Positions 24,060-33,300 of a DNA stretch of 64,000 nt are shown in pieces. A program made the position numbers and the translations under genes. The notes beneath the pieces are model-generated. The model made no database searches. It was not told where the DNA came from and was given only the letters and a program-made list of their open reading frames with translations. Source of the stretch: Bacteroidales bacterium. Its GTDB lineage: Bacteria > Bacteroidota > Bacteroidia > Bacteroidales > Porphyromonadaceae. Position 1 is the first letter of the stretch. Every line of letters begins with the position of its first letter. Location: positions 55,043-119,042 of the forward strand of contig SFHG01000002.1 in the NCBI GenBank assembly GCA_004555765.1, read 5' to 3'.

Positions 24060-27000
24060 TTATTGCGCTTTTTCGTCGAGAGCGCCGGCGAATTTCATAT
24101 AGGCGGCGGTGTAATAATTGACCTTCTCTCCGTAGACTTTGGATAGGGAGCCTTTGGCCTCTTCATTCATACGGAGCAGCTCCGAAGAGACTACCGTAGC
24201 CAGCTCCATCTCCTTGGCTGTGAGGAGGAACTTGCCCGCATCAAGGCGGTAGTACCAGTCAAGATCGGTGAGCTTGGCGTCCAATATCTGCCGGGAGATT
24301 TCTTCCGCCTTCTCTTTGTCGCCCACCTTGTAGAAGCAGCTGACGAGGAGCAGGGAGGAGGCGCTGTGGGGTACGACATCGGAGCGGATTGCCTTCTCGG
24401 AGAGGGCAAGGACTTCTTTCGCTCTCACGGTGTCGCCTTCTTCAATGAGGGCTTGGGCGAGCTTCCCGAAGATCTGGGAGCGGTAGGTCTCGCACATGTT
24501 GCGGTTGTTCTCGTCCATATAGACCCCTTCGGTGTCTGCTCCGCCCCAGCGGAACTTCTTGGTGACGTTTTCGTACATTCGTTTGGTGTCGATTTCGGCC
24601 TTTGTACCGCGGGTGCGGAACGGCAGGACTTGGTACGCCATGCCGGTCATCCGCATATTGTCCGTCATCCTCACGTGTTCGCCCTCTCCGACGGTGATGG
24701 CGTAATACATAGGTCTCTCGAAACCGTTTTTGTCGAGCATATCGAGGATGATCATCTCCTGCTTGCCGAGGTAATTTTTTCCCCGGAAGTCGAAGTGCAT
24801 CGCTTCGTCCTCAGGGATGTAGGCGGTGTCTGTGGGGTAAAGCTTCCCTTCCCTGATGAGCTTCGATGCGTCATACTTCAGGAAAAGGCGGTCGGTGGGG
24901 ACGTAGTCGATGCCGGAAGCGACCCCGGGAATCTTCTTGAGCTTGGGATCGTCGCTCGCGATGAAGTCAAGAGCGGTGCGGACAGGTATGCTGTCGGGGA
25001 TGGTGGGGACGATGTACGCGATGCCGCGCTTATCGCCTCCGTACTCTTTCATACCCCAGGAAATGGGGAGCGGGGTTGCGTCATAGTGCTTGCGCTTCAT
25101 CTGGTTGATGTACCAGTCGGCTTGGAGGTAACTTGTGTTGCAGACCTGCAGGTCGGGACGCACGCCCTCCACCTCTTGCGCGTACCAGAGCGGGAAGGTA
25201 TCGTTGTCTCCGTTACAGAAGATAATCCCGTCCGGGTCACAGCTCTCGAGGTAATTGCGCCCGAAGTCGGAGGCGAGCCGTCTGCCGTCGCGGTCGTGGT
25301 CGTCCCAGTTCTCGGCGAGGACGAGACCCGGTACGCCGAGGCAGAGGATGCTGATGAGAATCGCAAGCTTCGCCTTCTGCTTTTCGCCGTTTTTGGTCAG
25401 CATATTGTAGAGCGCGGGTACTCCGAAGCCCACCCAGATGGCGAACGCATAAAATGAGCCCGCATAGGCGTAGTCCCTTTCGCGAACCTGGTAGGGCGTC
25501 TGATTGAGGTAGAGCACGATGGCAAGCCCGGTCATAAAGAAAAGCATGAGGATGATCCAGAAGTTTTCCTTGCTGCGTCGTCCGCCGTAGAGTTGCATCA
25601 GAAGCCCGAGAAGCCCGAGGATAAGGGGCAGCATAAAATAGCGGTTATGGCCGGCGTTGTCCTTTACGAACGAAGGCAGGCCGTCCTGAGGCCCGAGGAA
25701 AATCGCGTCGACGAACGGTATCCCGGTGATCCAATTGCCCTTCGTGATCTCTCCCTGTCCCAGAAGATCGTTCTGCCGACCGCTGAAGTTCCACATAAAG
25801 TACCGCCAGTACATATAGTTCACTTGGTAGGCGAAGAAGTACCTGAGGTTCTCGGCAAACGTGGGAATGACGACCGTACGACTCTCGCCCCGGTCATTGA
25901 CCGTGCGGGTCTCGCCCTTGATGTTGCCCCATATCTCGTACCCCGGCTTGAAGTGAGGCAGCATATTGGAGTACACTCTGGGGAAGAGCATCTTTTGGTC
26001 ATCGCGGTATTGGATTTCCTCGGTGACTACTTCCTTGTACCGGTCTCCGTCGCGCTTATAGGTCGTCGTCTTTGTCGTTACGGGCTGTCCGTCAGCGTCG
26101 TACTTAGGCAGCGAGGCGTAGGTCTGCCCGTAAATGAGTGGCGTGGCTCCGTACTGTTCGCGGGAGAGGTAGTATCTGAGGGAGAATACGTCTTGGGGCT
26201 CGTTTTGGTTCATGGGTATGTCCGAGTTCGCCCGTATGAGTATCACGCCGTAGGTGCTGATACCCATAAAGATGAGCAAAAGGGAGGACGAAAAGAGCCA
26301 AATGGTCTTGGGAGTGAGAACCTTGCTCTTGAATACATAAAAAAGGAGGACCCCAAGCAAGATGAGCGACACGATCCACCCGCCCATAAACGGTATCCCG
26401 AGCAGGATTACGCCGAGGACGAAGCCTCCTTTCACGAGGAGCGGCTTTTCCGCTCCTTTTCCGCTCATGGCGCTCCATATCGTGGCGCCGAGGACGAGGA
26501 AAAGGAGGAGTACGTAAAAGGCGAGACCCGAGTTGAAGGGCAGACCGAGGGTGTTTACGAAGAAGAGATCGAACCACCCTGCCATCTCCGGCGCGCCCTG
26601 AATCACGCCGAAGAGAATCACCGCGATGAGCACGAACGACAGAAGCACCGAGACGAGGCCCCCTTTCCACGTCGGCAGAGCTGTCTTCTTGAAGTAGTAG
26701 ATCAGCGCCATAGCGGGTATGGCGAGGAGGTTGAGGAGGTGTACGCCGACACTGAGCCCCATAAGGTAGGGGATCAAAAGGAGCCACCTGTCCGCCTGTG
26801 TCTCATCTTCGGTCTCTTCCCACTTGAGCATCAGGTAAAAGACAAGTGCGGTGAAGAAGGAGGAGAAAGAGTACACTTCCGACTCTATCGCCGAGTACCA
26901 AAAGGTGTCCGAGAAGGCATACATCAAAGCCCCCACCAAAGCTCCGCCGAGACCGAGGTAGGCCTCCGCACGGGGAAGTTCATACCCGGGATCCAGAGTA

Positions 27001-27335
27001 GACCTCAAGCCGTAGCTTCTGCGGATGAGGTGCGAGATGGTACGAAAAAGGATCAATATCGTCAGACCCGAGAGAATGGAACTGAGCGTATTGCCCGCAA
27101 TGGCAATCCAATCCCCGTGGCCGGGGAAGAGGTGGCTGAAGAAATTATACACCAGCATATAGAAAGGCGCTCCCGGCGGGTGACCCACTTCCAATTTGCT
27201 GAAAGTGGTGATGAACTCGGGGTTATCCCACACACTCGCGCTCTTCTCCATCGTGAAAAGATAGACGACGGTGCTGACGAGGAATACCACGTAGCTGGTA
27301 ATCCTTTCGTATTGCTTATATTGGTGTTGCCGCAT
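24060..27335 (-). CDS. DUF2723 multi-pass membrane protein (putative protein O-mannosyltransferase-like)
   Basis: 1091 residues. N-terminus ITSYVVFLVSTVVYLFTMEK followed by SASVWDNPEFITTFSKLEVGHPPGAP cut into the family hallmark: acidic pair DNPEF and GHPPGAPFYML. Around ten to twelve hydrophobic segments span residues 15-640, then a soluble C-terminal region of about 450 residues with helical repeats near the end. DUF2723 proteins resemble GT-C glycosyltransferases and are implicated in lipid-linked sugar transfer to exported proteins in Bacteroidota (established by family, not shown here). Lies between a GT2 gene (37 bp upstream) and a deacetylase (7 bp downstream), which supports a glycan role. 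Confidence 0.92.
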   Translation of the reverse strand: MRQHQYKQYERITSYVVFLVSTVVYLFTMEKSASVWDNPEFITTFSKLEVGHPPGAPFYMLVYNFFSHLFPGHGDWIAIAGNTLSSILSGLTILILFRTISHLIRRSYGLRSTLDPGYELPRAEAYLGLGGALVGALMYAFSDTFWYSAIESEVYSFSSFFTALVFYLMLKWEETEDETQADRWLLLIPYLMGLSVGVHLLNLLAIPAMALIYYFKKTALPTWKGGLVSVLLSFVLIAVILFGVIQGAPEMAGWFDLFFVNTLGLPFNSGLAFYVLLLFLVLGATIWSAMSGKGAEKPLLVKGGFVLGVILLGIPFMGGWIVSLILLGVLLFYVFKSKVLTPKTIWLFSSSLLLIFMGISTYGVILIRANSDIPMNQNEPQDVFSLRYYLSREQYGATPLIYGQTYASLPKYDADGQPVTTKTTTYKRDGDRYKEVVTEEIQYRDDQKMLFPRVYSNMLPHFKPGYEIWGNIKGETRTVNDRGESRTVVIPTFAENLRYFFAYQVNYMYWRYFMWNFSGRQNDLLGQGEITKGNWITGIPFVDAIFLGPQDGLPSFVKDNAGHNRYFMLPLILGLLGLLMQLYGGRRSKENFWIILMLFFMTGLAIVLYLNQTPYQVRERDYAYAGSFYAFAIWVGFGVPALYNMLTKNGEKQKAKLAILISILCLGVPGLVLAENWDDHDRDGRRLASDFGRNYLESCDPDGIIFCNGDNDTFPLWYAQEVEGVRPDLQVCNTSYLQADWYINQMKRKHYDATPLPISWGMKEYGGDKRGIAYIVPTIPDSIPVRTALDFIASDDPKLKKIPGVASGIDYVPTDRLFLKYDASKLIREGKLYPTDTAYIPEDEAMHFDFRGKNYLGKQEMIILDMLDKNGFERPMYYAITVGEGEHVRMTDNMRMTGMAYQVLPFRTRGTKAEIDTKRMYENVTKKFRWGGADTEGVYMDENNRNMCETYRSQIFGKLAQALIEEGDTVRAKEVLALSEKAIRSDVVPHSASSLLLVSCFYKVGDKEKAEEISRQILDAKLTDLDWYYRLDAGKFLLTAKEMELATVVSSELLRMNEEAKGSLSKVYGEKVNYYTAAYMKFAGALDEKAQ

Positions 27336-27372
27336 GCGATTAGTCCGGTAAAATGAATACTGCCCTGCAAAA

Positions 27373-28149
27373 TTACCAAAACCTTAGTATAGTTCGGAGT
27401 TCGGATGCCGGAGTGCGGAAGAGAAACCACACATGCGCCAAGACGGCGGGCAGGAGTCCGTAATGCCGGATCATTATCCGGAGTCGTTCGACGAGTGAAG
27501 CCCGCCGGTTGCGGGTGGTAAGACCTTCGGCGAGGTAGTCCGTGAGGGTAAGTCCGGTGTCGAAGTTGTCTTTCGACTTATGAAGCACGTCAAGGCACCA
27601 GTCGAAATCCCCGCTGAGGCGGTAGCTCTCGTCGTCGTATGCTTCGCAGAGCGCCGTCCTTGCGTAAAAAGACTGATGGCAGACGCACATTCCTCTGAGG
27701 AATGAGGCGTGGCTGAGACTTCGGGGCGGTCTTGGTGTCCTCTTTCGGAGAAAAGTCCCCTTTTCGTCCACGAGATCCGTCTCTCCGTAAATAACCCCCG
27801 GCAGTTCGCGCCCGGCGTATTCCCCGGAAACCCGCTCAAAGACTTCATACAGTTGTCCCGGCGCGTGAAACTTGTCGCCGGAGTTCAAGAAACAGACGTA
27901 GTCCCCTCTGACCGCTTTCAGTCCCTTATTCATCGCATCGTATATCCCTTTGTCGGGCTCCGAGATGAGCAGGTCGACGGTCTCCCCGTATTGTGCCAAA
28001 AGCTTCGGCGTGGCATCGGTCGAAGCACCGTCCACCACGATATATTGAATGGACGGAAAAGTCTCTTTTTGCTCTGCCACGCTCCTAAGCGTGCGTTCGA
28101 GATGGAGGGCGTCGTTGTAGCAGATGGTGATGACGGAGAAAAGCAACAT
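27373..28149 (-). CDS. Family 2 glycosyltransferase
   Basis: 258 residues. GT-A fold start FSVITICYNDALHLERTLRS, nucleotide-sugar site YIVVDGASTDATPKLL, the ISEPDKGIYDAMNKGLK block and the DxD-like FLNSGDKF. Typical of enzymes that add a sugar during surface polysaccharide or O-glycan assembly. First gene of the run GT2 - DUF2723 - deacetylase - T9SS protease. Repeats fill the region upstream of its start. Confidence 0.94.
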   Translation of the reverse strand: MLLFSVITICYNDALHLERTLRSVAEQKETFPSIQYIVVDGASTDATPKLLAQYGETVDLLISEPDKGIYDAMNKGLKAVRGDYVCFLNSGDKFHAPGQLYEVFERVSGEYAGRELPGVIYGETDLVDEKGTFLRKRTPRPPRSLSHASFLRGMCVCHQSFYARTALCEAYDDESYRLSGDFDWCLDVLHKSKDNFDTGLTLTDYLAEGLTTRNRRASLVERLRIMIRHYGLLPAVLAHVWFLFRTPASELRTILRFW

Positions 28150-28192
28150 CGGTAGTTAGTAGTGAGGAGTGAGTAGTTAGTAGTGGAGTTAC

Positions 28193-28226
28193 CAGACCAA
28201 GTCAGACAGCTGTCTGACTTGGTCTG
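28193..28226. repeat. 34-bp perfect palindrome
   Basis: Perfect inverted repeat centred on AGCT at 28209/28210; half-site CAGACCAAGTCAGACAG. It sits just 5' of the 10-bp tandem array and shares GTCAGAC words with it. Confidence 0.92.
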
Positions 28227-28329
28227 ACACTGTCCGACTACGTCCGACTACGTCCGACTACGTCCGACTACGTCCGACTACGTCCGACTACGTCCGACTA
28301 CGTCCGACTACGTCCGACAGTGTCAGACC
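28221..28329. repeat. 10-bp tandem array flanked by inverted repeats
   Basis: Seven perfect copies of CGTCCGACTA at 28241-28310, with a degenerate copy on each side (28231-28240 and 28311-28320). The array is enclosed by a 14-bp inverted repeat, GGTCTGACACTGTC at 28221-28234 and its complement at 28316-28329. Units are contiguous, with no spacers. Confidence 0.95.
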
Positions 28330-28351
28330 GCTAACTACAAATTGTTTTTGG

Positions 28352-28359
28352 TACCTTTG
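28352..28359 (+). promoter_or_regulatory. -7 promoter element of tRNA-Arg
   Basis: TACCTTTG, 33 bp upstream of the tRNA. The same octamer precedes tRNA-Gln. No -33 box at the expected spacing. Confidence 0.5.
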
Positions 28360-28391
28360 CGAAGCACCGGTGCAAATGTACCGAAAAATGG

Positions 28392-28463
28392 GGCCTTGTA
28401 GTTCAACGGATAGAACGGAAGTTTCCTAAACTTTAAATGGGGGTTCGATTCCCCCCGGGGCTA
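28392..28463 (+). tRNA. tRNA-Arg (anticodon CCT)
   Basis: 72 nt cloverleaf without encoded CCA. Acceptor GGCCTTG pairs with CGGGGCT using three G-U wobbles; D stem GTTC/GAAC; anticodon stem GAAGT/ACTTT with loop TTCCTAA; T arm GGGGG-TTCGATT-CCCCC. Anticodon CCT reads AGG. Confidence 0.93.
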
Positions 28464-28473
28464 CTCCTCTCTC

Positions 28474-28511
28474 GCGCACGGGTCGATCTGTAAGACTCGT
28501 GCGCTTTTTTT
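28474..28511 (+). terminator. Intrinsic terminator after tRNA-Arg
   Basis: Stem GCGCACGGGT / ACTCGTGCGC (one wobble) with an 11-nt loop, followed by seven T. Ten bp after the tRNA. Confidence 0.88.
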
Positions 28512-28534
28512 ATATCCCAGAGCCTCCTTGTATC

Positions 28535-29089
28535 ATGCCCTCTTTCTCCCAAAAGATGCCTCCGTACCGACGCTTTTCACTTATGCGGATTAGGGCGTTG
28601 CGCCGTCTCTTCTATGGCAGGGGACACGGCATCCATTCCCCTCTTGCCTACGCTTCCGTTTTCAGTCTCCTTCGCCCTTTCTCCGGCTATTACATCGACG
28701 ACGAAGAGATTGCCGAAGTGGCAGGCGAAGACGAAATGGTGTGGTTCAGGATGCTGGCGCGCCTCAGACCGTCTGAGACAAGGTATGAGCTCCGACAGGA
28801 GGGGCTTTTCAGAGCCATGGAACGCTATGCTTTTTCGCGCCAAGATCCCTCCGGACCGCTTCTCGCGGTCACCGACACGAGGCAGGGTGCAGATCGCATT
28901 TTCGGAGAAAACCAAACCCGCCGTCCCCTCGTCTTGTTATATTCGGGGGTGAGGGAGAATGGGGCGTGTGAGAGAGACTTCCTCTCTGTCCTGTCCTCTT
29001 TCCAAAACGGAGTGGTACTCGATTTCTTTACGGGTGCACTCTTCTTCAATAACAACCAAGAGCGGTACTATTACCGCACCACATTATGA
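28535..29089 (+). CDS. Hypothetical protein with RGHGIHSP motif
   Basis: 184 residues from the ATG at 28535; the frame is open further up to a GTG, but that lies in the tRNA terminator and is rejected. ATGs at 28556 and 28574 are alternatives. The basic N-terminus RIRALRRLFYGRGHGIHSPLAYASVF resembles the start of some Bacteroidota SAM-dependent methyltransferase-like proteins (KGxGIHSPF), but the nucleotide-binding glycine loop is not obvious, so no activity is assigned. The stop overlaps the next start (ATGA), so it is coupled to the cobalamin adenosyltransferase. Confidence 0.72.
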   Translation: MPSFSQKMPPYRRFSLMRIRALRRLFYGRGHGIHSPLAYASVFSLLRPFSGYYIDDEEIAEVAGEDEMVWFRMLARLRPSETRYELRQEGLFRAMERYAFSRQDPSGPLLAVTDTRQGADRIFGENQTRRPLVLLYSGVRENGACERDFLSVLSSFQNGVVLDFFTGALFFNNNQERYYYRTTL

Positions 29090-29649
29090 GCAAAATTTAC
29101 ACCAAGACAGGCGACAAAGGCGAAACCGGCCTTGTGGGCGGCAAACGTGTCCGCAAAAGTTCCCTTAGGGTAGAAGCTTACGGCACCGTGGATGAGCTCA
29201 ATAGCTGCATCGGTCTCCTTCGCTCGGAGATTCCTTCCGGGGTGGGGCAGGGCGAGGTTCTCGCCATGATACAGCACCGGCTCTTCTCTTGCAGCTCCTA
29301 CCTCGCCACGCCGGGCGATGCGCGGGAGGAGTACGGAATCGAGTGCGGGGTCAGGGACGAGCACGTCAAAGCTTTGGAGGAAAATATCGACTTGATGAAC
29401 GAGACGGTACCTCCCTTCAAATTCTTCATTCTTCCCGGTGGCAGCCACGCTGCCGCAGTAACCCACCTCTGCCGTACCGTCGCGCGCCGTGCAGAGCGTG
29501 CCATTTACCGCTTTTTGGAAAACGAAGAGGGTGCCGAAGTGGATCCGCTCGTCCTTCAGTTCGTCAATAGGCTCTCCGACTACCTTTTTACCCTTGCGCG
29601 CGCCATTAACCTCCACGAAGGCATCGAAGACGTCCGCTGGGAGAAGTAA
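29086..29649 (+). CDS. PduO-type cob(I)alamin adenosyltransferase
   Basis: 187 residues. N-terminal ATP-binding signature KIYTKTGDKGETGLVGGKRV, YGTVDELNSCIGLLRSEI, and the C-terminal FILPGGSHAAAVTHLCRTVARRAER with LVLQFVNRLSDYLFTLAR. Makes adenosylcobalamin from cob(I)alamin and ATP, for B12 enzymes such as methylmalonyl-CoA mutase. Coupled to the upstream hypothetical gene by an ATGA overlap and closed by a strong repeat-derived terminator. Confidence 0.96.
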   Translation: MSKIYTKTGDKGETGLVGGKRVRKSSLRVEAYGTVDELNSCIGLLRSEIPSGVGQGEVLAMIQHRLFSCSSYLATPGDAREEYGIECGVRDEHVKALEENIDLMNETVPPFKFFILPGGSHAAAVTHLCRTVARRAERAIYRFLENEEGAEVDPLVLQFVNRLSDYLFTLARAINLHEGIEDVRWEK

Positions 29650-29683
29650 CCCCGGGGCTGCTGTTGCCCTGATATCAGACCGG

Positions 29684-29726
29684 GTCGGACAAAGTCAGGC
29701 ATAGTCGGATAGTCGGACAAAGTCAG
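29684..29726. repeat. Two direct copies of a 15-bp word
   Basis: GTCGGACAAAGTCAG at 29684-29698 and 29712-29726, with a partial AGTCGGAT between and AGTCGG after. Shares GTCGGAC/GTCAG words with the block at 28.2 kb. Confidence 0.85.
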
Positions 29727-29736
29727 AAGAGTCGGT

Positions 29737-29826
29737 TTCGGTCTGTGTCCCGCCACTTTCCCGGTCTGTACCTCGTCCTTTTTTCGGTCTGTATCTCTTT
29801 TCTTCGAGATACAGACCGAATTTTTT
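29737..29826. repeat. Palindromic repeat cluster after the adenosyltransferase gene
   Basis: Units TTCGGTCTGTGTCC, CCGGTCTGTACCTC, then the TTCGGTCTGTATCTC / GAGATACAGACCGAA hairpin. Confidence 0.9.
29783..29826 (+). terminator. Repeat-derived intrinsic terminator
   Basis: Perfect 15-bp stem TTCGGTCTGTATCTC / GAGATACAGACCGAA with an 8-nt loop and a run of T directly after (29821-29826). It is part of the palindromic repeat cluster 29737-29826 and would end the adenosyltransferase transcript. Confidence 0.88.
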
Positions 29827-30373
29827 CCCCTTTTCCACCCTTGGATTAGGCGAGGTCGGGAAAAATACGTAAATTAGCGCCCGAATTGGGACGCTGTCCC
29901 GCCAAATGGAACGAATTTCTTGAATTTCATACAGCAAGACCAAACAAGCAGAGCAATCTTTTTTATGTACTACAGATTGTTTTACATCTCTGTTAAGACC
30001 CAGGCTTTTTCTCGCAGACTTATCAAGCGGAGAGATCCTGAAGGATGGTGGTCTGTGAGTCTGTTTTGATGTACTGGTACTGTACTTCTGTTTGATCCGA
30101 CAAATTGACAACTCGTCACCGCTTACGCTCCACGGGTGCTTGGAGTGCGGTTTCCGGGCGTCAGCGGCGGTGGGTTCATAAAGCCTCTGGAGGTAAGTTT
30201 CCTTCCCCTTATAAGAGTACTGTATTCTTCACACTGACCCGTTTCGCCCGTCCTAAGGCAACCCCGGCGCGCCGTGGGTTCCGTCAGCCATCTTTTGTGC
30301 AATTCATTATATCACCCGGTCATACGGCATGCCGCATCGGGAGCCGTCAGGTGACCAAAATCTTTATATCTGT
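29827..30373 (+). other. Long leader region upstream of the first SusC gene; no gene seen
   Basis: About 550 bp with no supported coding sequence. A short open frame at 30105-30377 has no recognisable family and overlaps the susC start. I see no -33/-7 pair or riboswitch that I would defend. The length suggests a regulatory leader for the SusCD operon (inference). Confidence 0.4.
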
Positions 30374-33300
30374 ATGAACTATTGCGACTCTCCACGGAGG
30401 TTCGGGACGCGCATTGCCTTTCTGACACTGCTGCTATTCTATGGGCTTGCCGGCTTCGCGCAATCCCCGCGAAACTCCGTCTCTGCCTCGTTTAAGGATG
30501 CCTCCCTCGTGACCATCCTCAATTACATATCCGGATCCACGGATTACTCTATCTCTTATGACGACGACGTGCGCACCGACAAGGGCGTCTACACCGTCTC
30601 TTTTGACCGCTCTCCCGTCGAGAGTGCCCTGAAGTCCCTTTTGGCCAAGTCACCTTTCACTTTCTCCGTCAACGGTCGTCAGATCAAAGTATTCAAGCTC
30701 CAAAGCGGCGAGGGGCAGAGCCAGACCGGGAAGAAATACCGTGCCGTGGGCAAGGTGGTCGATGCCAAAGGCGAACCCCTGCCCCAGGCCACAGTGCGCG
30801 TGAAGGGAAAGAATGAGGGTATCTTGGCCGACTTGGATGGTAATTTCGACTTCCCCGTCTCTTCGGAAAAAGGCGACCTCGTCATCAGTATGGTCGGTTT
30901 TACCTCCAAGACGGTCGCTTACGCTTCCGGAAAGACGCAGACCGTGACCCTAAAGGAGGATGCCAAGACGCTCGGCGAAGTCTCCGTCATCGCCTATGGC
31001 ACAAAGAATACCCGCGAGCTCACCGGAGCCATCTCTTCCCTTAAGGGCGAAAAGCTCCAAGATGTCCCCTCTCCCTCCATCCAGAACCTGCTCCAAGGTC
31101 ACATGGCGGGTGTGGAAGTCACGAACCTATCCGGTGCCCCCGGCGGTAACGGCTCCCAGGTGACGATACGCGGTTTTTCCTCCCTCAATACCGAAGGCAT
31201 CAATGACGGCTCCCCCCTATACGTGATCGACGGCGTGCCGGTATACTCGCAGTCCGGAATCCAGACCGGCGGCGTTAGCCCGCTCGCATCCCTTGACCCG
31301 AGTACCATCGAGTCCGTCGAAGTCCTCAAAGATGCCGCTTCGGCCGCTATGTACGGTTCCCGTGCCGGCAACGGCGTAATCCTCATCACGACGAAAAAAG
31401 GCAAGACCGGGAGAGCCGATATCTCCGTGAACCTCTCCCAGTCCGTTACCTGGCTGCCTAAGACCCCGGTGCAGATGATGGGGAATGCCGAGCGCGTTTG
31501 GCATCTCTATGCAGCCAAGAACCGCCTTGTCGGCAACTACGACTGGACCACTGATGAGATCGTCATCCCGAAGAATCACGACGATGCCTACGGTTGGGAC
31601 CCGCTCTATGGCGGAGCCTACGACTGGATGTGGAATAACGGCAAGAGACGTGACGACTTCAGCACGATGCCCGGTATCCTCACCGACTCGCTCAATACAT
31701 TTTACAACAATAAGACGAACTGGTGGAAATATATGTTCCGCACCGGTCGCGTCACCGACGCCTCCATCACGGCCACCGGCGGCAACGACAACGTCCGCTA
31801 TATGATTAACGGCGGTATCTACGACGAGACGGGTATTATGATCGGCTCCAGCTTTAGGAGAATTTCTTTCAATAACAACCTCGACATCAACCTCTCTCCT
31901 ACGGTGCAGCTCTACTCCAGGCTCTCTCTGGCGTACACCAATATGGCATCCGGCACCGATATGGGTAAGGTGCAGGGGCTGACCATCGACCCCAAGCAGA
32001 CTTCTACCTTGCTTCCCGGAAAGGGAACCGAAATAGAGGCACTCACGCTAAGGCAACTCCAAGACATTGACCAAAAGAATATGAACTATAACCTCCGCCT
32101 CAACGCGGGGATCAAATGGGACATCATCAAAGGTCTGACGTTGAATTCGTCCGTGGCGATCAATCACTTTGTCACGAGTCTCAATATCTTTATGCCCGAT
32201 TACCTGATGTGGGATAAACGCTCTCAAGTAGATAATACGAAGCTGTTTATGACCACGCTGCAGACCGAGAACCTCCTTACTTATAAACTTAATCTCGACA
32301 GCGGACACAATCTGGATCTCCTTTGCGGTATGACCTACAATACTGATGTCCTCAATAGTACCGGAGGAACGGCCACGGGCGGGCCCACCAATCAGATCAA
32401 GTATGTGGGAGATGGTTGGCCGGAATTAAAGAAGGATGAGTACGGAACGGTCTCTGCCGCACAGAAGTTCCAGACCAATTTTGAAGAGCAGGCGATGCTC
32501 TCGTTCCTCGGTCGAGCCTCTTACAACTACAAGCAGAAGTACCTCCTCGATCTCTCCGTTCGATATGACGGCTCCTCCGTCTTCGGACGCAACGTCCGCT
32601 GGGGGGTATTCCCCGCTGCGGGCTTGGGTTGGGCATTCAGTGAAGAGGACTTTATGAAAGACGTTTGGTGGATTGATTTCGGGAAGCTTCGCGCCTCTTG
32701 GGGCAGGAGTGGCCAGAAGTTCCAAAACGCCTATCTTGCGCTCGGCATTATGGGTACTTCAAACATCTTCTTCGGCAACGCGGGTCTTAAGCCCGAAATC
32801 TTGGCGAATAAAGACCTGACATGGGAAAAGAGTGACCAGTACGACTTCGGCGTGGACCTTGAGATGCTCAATTACCGTCTCAAGCTCACGCTCGACTACT
32901 ACTATAAGTACTCTTATGCACTCCTGATGCAGACCCCGATGCCGGGTAATGTCTACTATGTCGACAAGATGTGGAACAACTCCTCGGCCATCTCCAATGA
33001 AGGGATCGAAGCAACCCTCACTGCCGACATTATCCGCACGGATGATTTCCGCTGGCAGATGATGTTTAACGTCTCCCGCAACTGGAACCTCTTTCGGGAA
33101 TCCTTCGATGGTCACGACCTCGAGAAAATGATCCTTGGTCGTCCTCTTTACGGCATCTACACGTTCAAGGATGAGGGCATCGTGCAAAAAGAGGAGGACA
33201 TCCCCTATTACTACAATTCTCTCGGCATCAAGAGACCTTTGATGATCGGAGGCGAGGGTAACCTGCTCCAAGTCGGAGCCAGGAAGATCGCCGACCTCAA

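Noticed and set aside
28241..28310. CRISPR array
   Set aside because: Units are 10 bp and contiguous with no spacers, and no cas genes are present; it is a simple tandem repeat.
28499..28534. GTG start for the hypothetical gene after tRNA-Arg
   Set aside because: It lies within the tRNA terminator hairpin and T run; the ATG at 28535 or a later one is more likely.
30330..30361. Cobalamin riboswitch (a GCCGTCAGGTGACC-like stretch near a B12 gene)
   Set aside because: Only a partial B12-box resemblance; the other conserved blocks are not visible, and the adenosyltransferase is upstream, behind a terminator.
30105..30377. 90-codon open frame upstream of susC
   Set aside because: No family, no supporting start signal, and it overlaps the susC start; more likely leader sequence.
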